Positions 1 to 6,089 of a stretch of 6,561 bases of DNA are shown here, piece by piece. Made by a program: the position numbers and the translations under genes. The notes under the pieces are model-generated. The model worked only from the letters and a program-made list of their open reading frames with translations, was not told the DNA's origin and did not search any database. This DNA comes from Holophagaceae bacterium (GTDB lineage Bacteria; Acidobacteriota; Holophagae; Holophagales; Holophagaceae). How positions within the stretch are numbered: position 1 is the stretch's first letter; each line of letters begins with the position of its first letter. Where the stretch lies: assembly GCA_003158505.1 (NCBI GenBank), contig PMJK01000096.1, forward strand, positions 531 to 7,091. Reading direction: 5' to 3'.

Positions 1-695
1 CAGCTTGGCTTGAGGAATCGAAGATCAAGTTCGGCCGGTTGTTTACCCATCCCGGGAAAATCGTATGTGTCGGCCTCAATTACAAACGCCATGCCAAGGA
101 AGTGGGCATGAAGGAACCCCGGGTGCCACCGCTGTTCAACAAGTACAACAACGCACTGGCCGCCCACAACTGCACCATCACCTTGCCACCCAAAGACGTC
201 GCCTATAAATTCGACTACGAGACGGAGCTGCTGATCGTCATGGGCAAGGCTGCCCGGAATGTACCAGAAGCCGACGCCTTGAACTACATCGCTGGGTACT
301 GCACTGCGAACGATTTTTCCGCACGGGATCTGCAATTGGAGACACCGAGCGTCCAATGGATGATCGGCAAGACCCTCGATAAGTTCGCGCCCATCGGGCC
401 CTACTTCGTGTCCGCCGATCTGGTGGGCGACCCGAACAACCTGAAACTCGAGACCCGCGTCAACGGCGAAGTGCGCCAGTCCTGGAACACCAACGACTTC
501 ATCTTCAACACGCAACAGATGATCGCCTACATCTCCAAGCACTGGACCCTGGAACCGGGCGACATCATCTTCACCGGCACCCCCCATGGGGTCATCCTGG
601 GTTATCCGAAAGAGAAGCAGGTCTGGCTGAAGGCCGGCGACGAGATCGTCAGCTCCATCGAGAAGCTGGGTGAGCTGAAATTCCAACTAGCCTGA
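1..695 (+). CDS. Fumarylacetoacetate hydrolase (FAH) family protein, 5' partial
   Basis: The reading frame is open from the first bases of the window (frame starting at base 3), and residues upstream of the TTG at 39 continue the fold, so the true start is outside and the TTG is not a convincing start. Counting from codon 39 as residue 1, I see the family landmarks: GLNYKRHAKE with the H18/E21 pair (equivalent to the His-x-x-Glu lid dyad of FAHD1-type enzymes), the metal ligands E61 and E63 in YETEL and D92 in ANDFSARD, K111 in the GKTLDKF segment, and TGTPHGV near 179-185. The family cleaves or isomerises C-C bonds in diketo or oxo-acids using Mg2+ or Mn2+ in the cytoplasm (acylpyruvases, fumarylpyruvate and fumarylacetoacetate hydrolases, HpcE-type isomerases, 2,4-diketo-sugar-acid hydrolases). 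The FNKYNNAL segment marks a subgroup whose substrate I cannot name. It ends 25 bp from the stop of the convergent hydroxyproline dehydratase gene, so it is not part of that operon. Confidence 0.9.
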   Translation, partial: AWLEESKIKFGRLFTHPGKIVCVGLNYKRHAKEVGMKEPRVPPLFNKYNNALAAHNCTITLPPKDVAYKFDYETELLIVMGKAARNVPEADALNYIAGYCTANDFSARDLQLETPSVQWMIGKTLDKFAPIGPYFVSADLVGDPNNLKLETRVNGEVRQSWNTNDFIFNTQQMIAYISKHWTLEPGDIIFTGTPHGVILGYPKEKQVWLKAGDEIVSSIEKLGELKFQLA

Positions 696-720
696 CCTGT
701 CGTCCAGATCCTGATATTGC

Positions 721-3081
721 CTAGAAATGCGCATGCTCGGTGCGCCGGATGATCTCGTCCTGCAGGGCCTCCGAAAGGTCGCAGAAATAGTCACTGTAGC
801 CCGCCACCCGGACGATGAGGTCCCGGTATTGTTCAGGTTTGGCCTTGGCTTCGCGCAGCTTCGAGGCGGTGACCACGTTGAACTGCATGTGGTGGCCATC
901 CAGCTTGAAGTAGGAGCGCACGAGGCTGTGGAGGTGGTCGATGCCCCCTTCCCCTTCCAGCAGGCTGGGCGTGAACTTCATGTTCAACAGGGTGCCGCCG
1001 GTCTTCACGTGATCCATCTTCGCGGCGGACTTGAGCACGGCCGTGGGGCCTTGGCGATCCGCGCCCTGCACGGGGCTGATGCCCTCGGACAGGGGCTCGC
1101 CCTGCCTGCGGCCATCGGGGGAGGCGAGGCAGACCTGGCCGAAGTAGACATGGCAGGTGGTGGGCAGCATCTCCAGGCGATAGGCGCCGCCCTTGGTGTT
1201 GGGGCGCCCATCGATGGCCTGGAAGAGCATCTTGAAGGTGCGCGTCATTTGTTCGTCGGCGTAGTCGTCGTCGTTGCCGTACTTGTGGGTCTTGTTCACC
1301 AGCCGCTGGCGCAGGGCCTCCTGATCATCGAAGTCGGCATCCAGGATCCGGACGAAGGTCGGCAGGGGCAGGTCTCCCTTGTCGAAGGCCACTTCCTTCA
1401 GGGCGGAAAGGCTGTCCGCAATGCTACCGATGCCCACCGCCTGGATGAAGCTGTTGTTGTAGCGCGCGCCGCCGGCATTGTAGTCCCTGCCATTGGCGAT
1501 GCAGTCATCGGTGATGACGGAGAGGAACGTGTGCGGCATGCGCAGGGCATAGAGGCGCTCGATGATCTGGTTGCCCCGGATCTTCACGTCCAGGAAGTGA
1601 CGCACCTGGTCCTCGAAGGCGGCGAAGAACTCCTCGTAGTTCTTGAACCCGGCGGGGTCGCCGGTCTTCGGGCCGATCTGCTTCTGGGTGCGGGGGTCGA
1701 ACCCATCGTGCAGCGCCAGCTCCAGCATCTTCATCAGGTTGAAGTAGCCCGTGAGGATGTAGGCCTCCTTGCCGAAGGCGCCCACTTCCACGCAGCCTGA
1801 ACAGCCCCCTTCCCGCGCGTCCTCCAGGGTCTTGCCCTGGCGGAGCTGCTCTTCCACCACGGCATCGGCGTTGAAGAGCGAAGGGAACCCGTAGCCGTTG
1901 CGGATGACCTTCAGGGCATGCTTCAGCACCCTGTCCGGTGTCCTGCGGGAGACCTGCATGTTGCTGCTGGGCTGCAGCAGATGCATCTCGTCGATGATGT
2001 CCAGGAGGAGATGCGTGAGCTCGTTGGAGCCGTCGCTCCCGTCCGGCAGGAGCCCGGCCAGGTTGAGGTTGGCGAAGTCCGTGTAGGTGCCGCTTTCGGC
2101 GGCGGTCACACCTACCTTGGGGGGAGCGGTGTGGTTGTTGAACTTCACGAAGAAGCACTCCAGCAGTTCCTTCGCCTTGTCCCGGGTGAGGGTGCCTTCG
2201 GCCAGCCCCTTCTGGTAGAAGGGCCAGAGATGCTGGTCCAGATGGCCGGGGCTGTAGGCATCCCACCCATTCAACTCGGTGATCACCGCGAGATGGCAGA
2301 ACCAGTACGACTGCAGGGCTTCCTGGAAGTCACGGGGAGCGTGGGCGGGGACTCGGCGGCATGCCTGGGCGATGTCCAGGAGTTCCTGTTTGCGAAGAGG
2401 ATTGGCTGCCTTCGTGGCTTCCACCTCGGCCAGCGCCGCATGACGCTCGGCAAAGCGCATGACCGCGTCGCAGGCGATGGCCATGGCCTGAAGCTGTTCC
2501 CGCTTGTCCAGGGCTTCGGGATCCTGCTCGAAGTCGAGCATGGCCTCGGCGCAGGCGATGTCGGCCTTGAAGTCCAGCATGCCTTTCCGGAAGAGCTTGC
2601 CGTCGCCCACGGTGTGGCCCGGGGCGCGCTGCTCCATGAATTCCGTGTAGCACCCCGCCTCGTAGGCGTCATGCCACTCCCGAGGCAGTTCCTGGAACAT
2701 CTGGTCCCGCATGGACCGGTCCTTCCAGAAGGGGATGATCTCCCGCTCGTAGGTCTCGATCACACTCGGTTCGACCTTGTACTGCGTCTTCTCGCGCGAA
2801 TCCAGGATCCGCAGATCCTCGACGCTATGGCAGGTCAGCTCCGGATAGGTGGAGACGGCCTTGGGCCTGGGTCCGCGCTCGCCCACGATGAGTTCACCCT
2901 CGCCCATCCAGAGGGTCTTCTGCTCGCAGATGGCCCGGAAGTTCAGGGCCCGGAGCACGGGAATGCTGTGCCGTCCCTGGTGCTCCTTGTAGAAGGCCGT
3001 GGTGATCTCCGCCCGCTCAGAACTGATGGAGGGGACCGCGTCCAGGCTCTCCTGGCGCAGTCGCTCGGTACGTTCATTCAT
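721..3081 (-). CDS. hypD: Glycyl radical enzyme, probable trans-4-hydroxy-L-proline dehydratase (HypD-like)
   Basis: A 786-residue glycyl radical enzyme of the pyruvate formate-lyase superfamily, close to the roughly 789 residues of Clostridioides difficile HypD (unrelated to hydrogenase-maturation HypD). It is predicted to dehydrate trans-4-hydroxy-L-proline to pyrroline-5-carboxylate in the cytoplasm under anoxic conditions. Residues seen: catalytic C430 and E432 in SGCVEVGAFGKEAY, Y446 in LTGYFN, F148 and H156 in EFMEQRAPGH, D274 in NGWDAY, S330 and F336 around TYTDF, T641 in LPTTCH, and the radical glycine G761 in RVAGYSDYF. Each sits exactly four positions before the HypD active-site residue as I recall it (C434, E436, Y450, F152, H160, D278, S334, F340, T645, G765). 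The start is ATG with GGAGG six bases upstream. The gene overlaps the activase stop by ATGA, so the two are probably translated together. Oddities are H280 where PGRxDQ normally has Arg, and an extra C427. The main alternative is a related hydroxyproline C-N lyase (HplG-type) or an uncharacterised relative. Confidence 0.78.
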   Translation of the reverse strand: MNERTERLRQESLDAVPSISSERAEITTAFYKEHQGRHSIPVLRALNFRAICEQKTLWMGEGELIVGERGPRPKAVSTYPELTCHSVEDLRILDSREKTQYKVEPSVIETYEREIIPFWKDRSMRDQMFQELPREWHDAYEAGCYTEFMEQRAPGHTVGDGKLFRKGMLDFKADIACAEAMLDFEQDPEALDKREQLQAMAIACDAVMRFAERHAALAEVEATKAANPLRKQELLDIAQACRRVPAHAPRDFQEALQSYWFCHLAVITELNGWDAYSPGHLDQHLWPFYQKGLAEGTLTRDKAKELLECFFVKFNNHTAPPKVGVTAAESGTYTDFANLNLAGLLPDGSDGSNELTHLLLDIIDEMHLLQPSSNMQVSRRTPDRVLKHALKVIRNGYGFPSLFNADAVVEEQLRQGKTLEDAREGGCSGCVEVGAFGKEAYILTGYFNLMKMLELALHDGFDPRTQKQIGPKTGDPAGFKNYEEFFAAFEDQVRHFLDVKIRGNQIIERLYALRMPHTFLSVITDDCIANGRDYNAGGARYNNSFIQAVGIGSIADSLSALKEVAFDKGDLPLPTFVRILDADFDDQEALRQRLVNKTHKYGNDDDYADEQMTRTFKMLFQAIDGRPNTKGGAYRLEMLPTTCHVYFGQVCLASPDGRRQGEPLSEGISPVQGADRQGPTAVLKSAAKMDHVKTGGTLLNMKFTPSLLEGEGGIDHLHSLVRSYFKLDGHHMQFNVVTASKLREAKAKPEQYRDLIVRVAGYSDYFCDLSEALQDEIIRRTEHAHF

Positions 3082-3953
3082 GGGCGGCCTCCGACGGTCG
3101 TGTTCAGGCCCTTGGGGCGAAAGAGCCCGGCCATGGCCTCCAGATCCTCGATGGTGGGAGTCTGGATGTCGTGCAAGTTATATGTTAGGCCAACCCGGGC
3201 GGATTTCGACTCTCCCAACGGGTGGTAGGGAAGCAGGTCCACCTGCCGGATTCCTTGCAGGGGCGCCAGGAAGTCTGCCGTGGCCTCCAGATTGGCCAGG
3301 TCGTCGTTGATCCCGGGGATGATGGGAATGCGGATCCAGATGCTGGGATGGATTTCGGCCAAGGCCTTGAGATTCTGCAGAATAATGGTGTTGGAAACGC
3401 CGGTGGCCAACCTGTGGCGCGCTTCATCCATCAGCTTGAGGTCGTAGAGGACCAGGTTGGCCTGGGCCGCGGCCTCGGCCAATACCTGCCAGTCCACATA
3501 CCCGCAGGTATCCAGGGCCGTGTGCACACCCTCGGCGCGAAGCAGGCTCATGGCCTCGATGACGAATGGAGCCTGCAGAAGCGGTTCTCCACCCGAAAAT
3601 GTCACTCCCCCGCCGGATTCATCAAAGAAGATGCGATCCCGGAGGAGGCTTTCCACCAGCACGGAAGAGCGCATCTCTTGCCCCACAGCCTGAAGCGCCC
3701 CCGTGGGACAGGCCTCCACATCCGCTTCATCCCGGTTTTGCACGAGCGGTTCCGAACGCTCCTCTTCGCTGCAGATCCCGCAGGCCATGCAGCGGTGCGC
3801 CATCCGGATGAACTCGGTTTGCGGGGCCTGACTTTCGGGGTTGTGGCACCAGGTGCAGGCCAGGGGGCACCCCTTCATGAAGACCGTGCTCCTCAGGCCC
3901 GGACCATCCTGGAGAGAGAAGCGCTGGACATTGAAGACCAGTCCACTTTGCAT
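3078..3953 (-). CDS. Glycyl radical enzyme activating protein (radical SAM activase)
   Basis: A 291-residue radical-SAM activase that should reductively cleave S-adenosylmethionine and abstract hydrogen from G761 of the adjacent glycyl radical enzyme; it is the counterpart of the HypD activase HypE. The SAM-cluster motif CxxxCxxC is C29, C33 and C36 in GCPLACTWCHN. Other landmarks are RFSLQDGPG (11-19), the SGGEPL SAM-contact loop (120-125), DTCGY (148-152), YDLKLMD (170-176) and LPYHPLGESK near 241-250. A ferredoxin-like insert (about 50-90) holds C55, C58, C61 and C82, enough for one extra 4Fe-4S cluster instead of the two common in this family. I chose the ATG at 3951-3953: it has GGAG six bases upstream, and the family typically begins with a short lead into the xGLIFNIQRFSxHDGPG-type segment. 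A GTG at 3999-4001 would add 16 residues with no family support. The gene comes first in the unit and its stop overlaps the dehydratase start. Confidence 0.93.
   Translation of the reverse strand: MQSGLVFNVQRFSLQDGPGLRSTVFMKGCPLACTWCHNPESQAPQTEFIRMAHRCMACGICSEEERSEPLVQNRDEADVEACPTGALQAVGQEMRSSVLVESLLRDRIFFDESGGGVTFSGGEPLLQAPFVIEAMSLLRAEGVHTALDTCGYVDWQVLAEAAAQANLVLYDLKLMDEARHRLATGVSNTIILQNLKALAEIHPSIWIRIPIIPGINDDLANLEATADFLAPLQGIRQVDLLPYHPLGESKSARVGLTYNLHDIQTPTIEDLEAMAGLFRPKGLNTTVGGRP
3088..3092 (-). promoter_or_regulatory. Ribosome binding site of the glycyl radical enzyme
   Basis: Read on the minus strand this is GGAGG, six bases before the ATG at 3079-3081 and inside the last codons of the activase. 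The strong site suggests that the dehydratase can start translation independently as well as by coupling through the ATGA overlap, which fits a need for much more enzyme than activase. Confidence 0.75.
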
Positions 3954-3959
3954 CCGACG

Positions 3960-3963
3960 CTCC
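3960..3963 (-). promoter_or_regulatory. Ribosome binding site that decides the activase start
   Basis: Minus-strand GGAG six bases before the ATG at 3951-3953. It supports this ATG over the GTG at 3999-4001 as the activase start. Confidence 0.65.
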
Positions 3964-3990
3964 AGGAAAAGGGGGTTGTGGCCCCGCGTT

Positions 3991-4006
3991 GATGGGGACA
4001 CCCATC
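3991..4006. repeat. Perfect 6-bp inverted repeat in the divergent promoter region
   Basis: GATGGG, a 4-base spacer GACA, then CCCATC. As a plus-strand RNA the stem could extend to 3988-4009 through two G-U pairs and one G-C pair, giving a nine-pair stem in the leader of the pseudopilin transcript. It could equally be an operator for a regulator of either gene. The arms are short and chance occurrence in GC-rich DNA cannot be excluded. Confidence 0.4.
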
Positions 4007-4038
4007 GGCCAGGCTCCAGTCTGCGTTAAGGTAGTCCC

Positions 4039-4440
4039 ATGCGCCACAAGCCCTCCCGCCAGCGCGGCTTCACCCTGATCGAACTGGTCGTGGTCATGAC
4101 CATCCTGGCCCTGCTCGCCACGGTGGGCCTGGCGGGCTACCGCCATAAAACGAAAGTGGCCCGGGAAGCCGTGCTCAAGGAGAACCTGTTCCAGATGAAC
4201 CACTCGCTGGAACAGTACCGTGCCGACCGGGGGAAGTACCCCTCCAGCCTGGGCCCCCTGCGGGAACTGGGCTACCTGCGCGACATCCCCTGGGACCCCA
4301 TGACCCAGTCCCGTGATACCTGGCAGACGGAATTGGAGCCCCCCGATCCCGACAACCCCGACGCCGAGTTGGGCGTCTATCGTGTGCGAAGCGGCTCCAC
4401 GGAAAAGGGAGAAAACGGCATTCCGTACAACGAATGGTGA
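4039..4440 (+). CDS. Type IV prepilin-like / type II secretion pseudopilin (GspG-like)
   Basis: A 133-residue protein with a textbook class III (prepilin) signal: a short basic leader ending RQRG, cleavage expected after G10, then FTLIELVVVM with Glu at mature position 5 (E15) and a hydrophobic helix to about residue 30. After processing by a PilD-type peptidase it would sit in the inner membrane and enter a pseudopilus or pilus. The C-terminal domain has KYPSSLGPL, a proline- and aspartate-rich stretch (IPWDPMTQ, then PPDPDNPD) and the ending GVYRVRSGS to PYNEW. This resembles the GspG-like proteins common in Acidobacteriota and Deltaproteobacteria, where an Asp-rich loop often binds calcium. 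No ATPase, platform or secretin gene is next to it, so it may be an orphan or serve machinery encoded elsewhere. AAGG lies seven bases before the ATG. Confidence 0.85.
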   Translation: MRHKPSRQRGFTLIELVVVMTILALLATVGLAGYRHKTKVAREAVLKENLFQMNHSLEQYRADRGKYPSSLGPLRELGYLRDIPWDPMTQSRDTWQTELEPPDPDNPDAELGVYRVRSGSTEKGENGIPYNEW

Positions 4441-4479
4441 GGACCGTCTTCAGCCTTCAGCCCACTGCCTAGAGACCCT

Positions 4480-4992
4480 ATGAGCCCGAAAACCATCCGT
4501 CGCCTTGATCAAGCCAACCTGGTCATTCTGCTTTTGTGGGCAGGGGCAGCCTTGGGTTTCGGCGTCTTCACCGCACCCGTCCTCTTCAGCGAATTGCCCA
4601 GCCGGGATTTGGCCGGGCGCATCGCGGGGCTGATCGTCGTGCGCCTGGACTGGGCGGCCTGGGCCGCCTTCGGCCTCGCCGGCTTGAGCTGGGGCAGCCG
4701 CTGGGTCGCCGAAGTCGAAGAGGATCTCATCGGCCCCATCCGCCTCTGGAGCGCGGGTCTGCTGGTGGCCCTGCTAGCTTGCCTGGCCAGCAGCTTCATC
4801 GTGACGCCCAAGATCCAGGAGATCCGGGCGCGCATCCATGCCCCCATCGAAAGCCTGGCTCCAGACCAGGTGGACCGGGTGGCCTATCACAAGGCCCATG
4901 GCATCAGTCGCAACCTGTTCTTCCTTCGCATCCTGGTGGCCGTGGGCCTGGCGGCTACGGTCGGTTTCCTGCCCCGGGGCCGGGAAAGTTAG
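4480..4992 (+). CDS. DUF4149-type four-helix membrane protein
   Basis: A 170-residue predicted inner-membrane protein with four hydrophobic segments at about 12-36, 48-72, 86-109 and 144-164. It matches the DUF4149 (TMEM205-like) pattern: FGVFTAPVLFSELP at the end of the first helix, an arginine-bearing second helix region, FIVTPKIQEIRARI after the third helix, and a conserved histidine segment (HKAHGIS, 137-143) before the last helix. The function of the family is unknown. The gene starts 39 bp after the pseudopilin stop on the same strand, with only a weak purine-rich AGAG upstream, so it may be read from the same transcript. Its TAG overlaps the TAA of the convergent adaptor gene by four bases, and a GC-rich inverted repeat sits in its last codons. 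Confidence 0.75.
   Translation: MSPKTIRRLDQANLVILLLWAGAALGFGVFTAPVLFSELPSRDLAGRIAGLIVVRLDWAAWAAFGLAGLSWGSRWVAEVEEDLIGPIRLWSAGLLVALLACLASSFIVTPKIQEIRARIHAPIESLAPDQVDRVAYHKAHGISRNLFFLRILVAVGLAATVGFLPRGRES
4965..4987. terminator. GC-rich inverted repeat, possible transcription terminator
   Basis: The arms TTTCC and GGAAA flank a core GCCCCGGGGC (4971-4980), with one unpaired base on the left and two on the right. It lies in the final codons of the DUF4149 gene and just downstream of the adaptor stop on the other strand, which is the right place for a terminator of either transcript. No clear T-run follows on the plus strand. On the minus strand the run AACTTTCC precedes the core. A Rho-independent role is therefore unproven. 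Confidence 0.4.
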
Positions 4993-6089
4993 TCCAAGGC
5001 TTGGACCTTATCCCCATCCCTGAGACCGGGGTTCGGGTTGAGGATGATCCGGGTGCCGGCTGCAAGGCCTTGCAGGACGCGAACCCGGCTGCCCACGTCG
5101 TCCCCCAGGATCAAGGCCTGCAGGCGCACCTGGCCCCCTTCGAGGGCCGCGACGAAGGGCTTGTCCCCTTTCATGAGGAGGGCCTCCGAGGGGATCTCCA
5201 TTCGGTCGTCGCCCCGGGGAAGCCGCAGCGCCACCCGGGCATAGCCACCGCTCATGAACTTCCCGTCGTGGTTGTCCAGGTCGGCTTCCGCCAGCATGGT
5301 GCGGGTCCGGGTATCCAGAGCCCCTGCCACGCGGCTGATTCTGCCCTTGCTCACCCGGTCCGGGTGCTCCGCCGGGCTCACCTCCACCTCCTGGCCCACG
5401 CGGACCAAGGAGGCCGTGTTCTGGTCCAGGAAGAAGGTCACCCGGAGCCGGCTCACGTCCGCCACGGTGATGATCTGCTGGGAAGCTGTGGAGGAACTGG
5501 CGTTCTGGATGAAGGCCCCGGGATCCACGAAGCGGGCGGTGACCACGCCGGCAAAGGGGGCCACCAGCTTCTCGTAGCCCTCCAACTCCGCCTGGGAGAG
5601 CCAGGTCTGCTTGGCGACCTGGGCCGCTGCCTGGGCATTCTCCACATCCAGGACGCTGGCGATCTTCTCGCGACCCAACTGAACGTACTTGTCGGCAACG
5701 CGCTGGAGGTTCTCGTAGTTGGACTTGAGCGCGAGAGTCTGTTTCCCCGTTTCAGGGGATTCGATGACGGCCAGCAACTCCCCCTTCTGAACCTGGCTGC
5801 CCTTGTCCACCCGGATCTCCTTGAGGAAGCCGCCGATCTTGGCATAGAGGGTGGCGGAGGCCATGGGAAGAGCCTCCGCCTGAAAGGAAAGGGTCGCTCC
5901 TCCGGCACCGGACCCCACCACCAGCGTATGGACCCTGGGACCGGCCTCCACCTCGGCCTTCCTCGAAGCACCTTCCTTGCGCAGGGAATGCTCCTGGGCA
6001 AACATCAGGATGCCCAGGGTGGCCAGCACGAATAGGGCCAGGACGATCCCCGCAATGCGAAAGCGGGAGGAAGATGCAGTGTCGTTCAT
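4989..6089 (-). CDS. RND efflux system periplasmic adaptor subunit (membrane fusion protein)
   Basis: A 366-residue HlyD/AcrA-type adaptor that links an RND pump in the inner membrane to an outer-membrane channel. An N-terminal hydrophobic anchor (about 11-31, IAGIVLALFVLATLGILMF) has no lipobox cysteine, so it is membrane-anchored and not a lipoprotein. Then come the first half of the lipoyl domain (about 80-112, with GGFLKEIRVDKGSQVQKGELL), a short helical hairpin (113-173), the second lipoyl half (APFAGVVTARFVDPGAFI, 177-194), the beta-barrel (about 211-290, with VGQEVEVSPAEHP and SGGYARVALRLP) and the membrane-proximal domain (about 295-362, IPSEALL to GDKVQALD). The short hairpin resembles MdtA/MexA-like adaptors. 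The ATG overlaps the RND gene's TGA as ATGA, and AAGGA lies upstream at 6098-6102. The exported substrate cannot be told from this gene. Confidence 0.93.
   Translation of the reverse strand: MNDTASSSRFRIAGIVLALFVLATLGILMFAQEHSLRKEGASRKAEVEAGPRVHTLVVGSGAGGATLSFQAEALPMASATLYAKIGGFLKEIRVDKGSQVQKGELLAVIESPETGKQTLALKSNYENLQRVADKYVQLGREKIASVLDVENAQAAAQVAKQTWLSQAELEGYEKLVAPFAGVVTARFVDPGAFIQNASSSTASQQIITVADVSRLRVTFFLDQNTASLVRVGQEVEVSPAEHPDRVSKGRISRVAGALDTRTRTMLAEADLDNHDGKFMSGGYARVALRLPRGDDRMEIPSEALLMKGDKPFVAALEGGQVRLQALILGDDVGSRVRVLQGLAAGTRIILNPNPGLRDGDKVQALD
4992..5006. repeat. 15-bp near-perfect palindrome at the convergent gene ends
   Basis: GTCCAAG, a single central G, then CTTGGAC. It encodes the last residues of the adaptor protein (VQALD) and begins at the last base of the DUF4149 stop codon. 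As RNA it could fold as a five-pair stem with a five-base loop. Together with the neighbouring GC-rich repeat it may end transcription from both sides, although no T-run follows it on the plus strand. Confidence 0.45.

Larger units (their letters stand above)
3954..4038. promoter_or_regulatory. Divergent promoter region between activase and pseudopilin genes
   Basis: This 85-bp gap separates the two divergent start codons and must hold the promoters of both units unless they are transcribed from within neighbouring genes. I see no convincing sigma-70 or sigma-54 consensus pair on either strand. The recognisable elements are the activase ribosome binding site, AAGG at 4028-4031 in front of the pseudopilin (seven bases before its ATG), and an inverted repeat at 3991-4006. 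Confidence 0.6.

Noticed and set aside
39..41. TTG at 39 as the start of the FAH gene
   Set aside because: The frame is open to the window edge and the family usually has additional N-terminal sequence before the KIVCVGLNY segment, so the gene most likely begins upstream.
696..745. Terminator between the convergent FAH and dehydratase genes
   Set aside because: Only a 5-bp inverted repeat (GCGCA at 729-733 and TGCGC at 741-745) and the short palindrome ATGCGCAT are present, inside the dehydratase coding end and without a T-run. This is too weak to call.
727..1800. A 357-codon plus-strand frame opposite the dehydratase C-terminus
   Set aside because: The translation is low-complexity, rich in Gly, Ala, Val and His, with no motif. 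The opposite strand carries the catalytic cysteine and glycyl-radical motifs in frame.
721..3081. Pyruvate formate-lyase, glycerol dehydratase or choline trimethylamine-lyase identity for the glycyl radical enzyme
   Set aside because: It lacks the adjacent Cys-Cys of pyruvate formate-lyase and has GCVEVGAF instead of the GCVEP of glycerol dehydratase and choline lyase. The Tyr 16 residues after the catalytic Cys fits HypD.
1918..3228. A 436-codon open frame on the plus strand opposite the dehydratase
   Set aside because: It is antisense to a clear glycyl radical enzyme, runs past both the dehydratase start and the activase end, and its translation has no recognisable domain. Long antisense frames are expected in GC-rich DNA.
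3954..4001. GTG at 3999-4001 as the activase start, adding 16 residues
   Set aside because: The extension has no family counterpart, and the ATG at 3951-3953 has a well-spaced GGAG.
4536..6035. A 499-codon plus-strand frame covering the DUF4149 and adaptor genes
   Set aside because: It crosses two well-supported genes in other frames and reads as Pro/Gly/His/Arg-rich sequence without domains, so it is a composition artefact.
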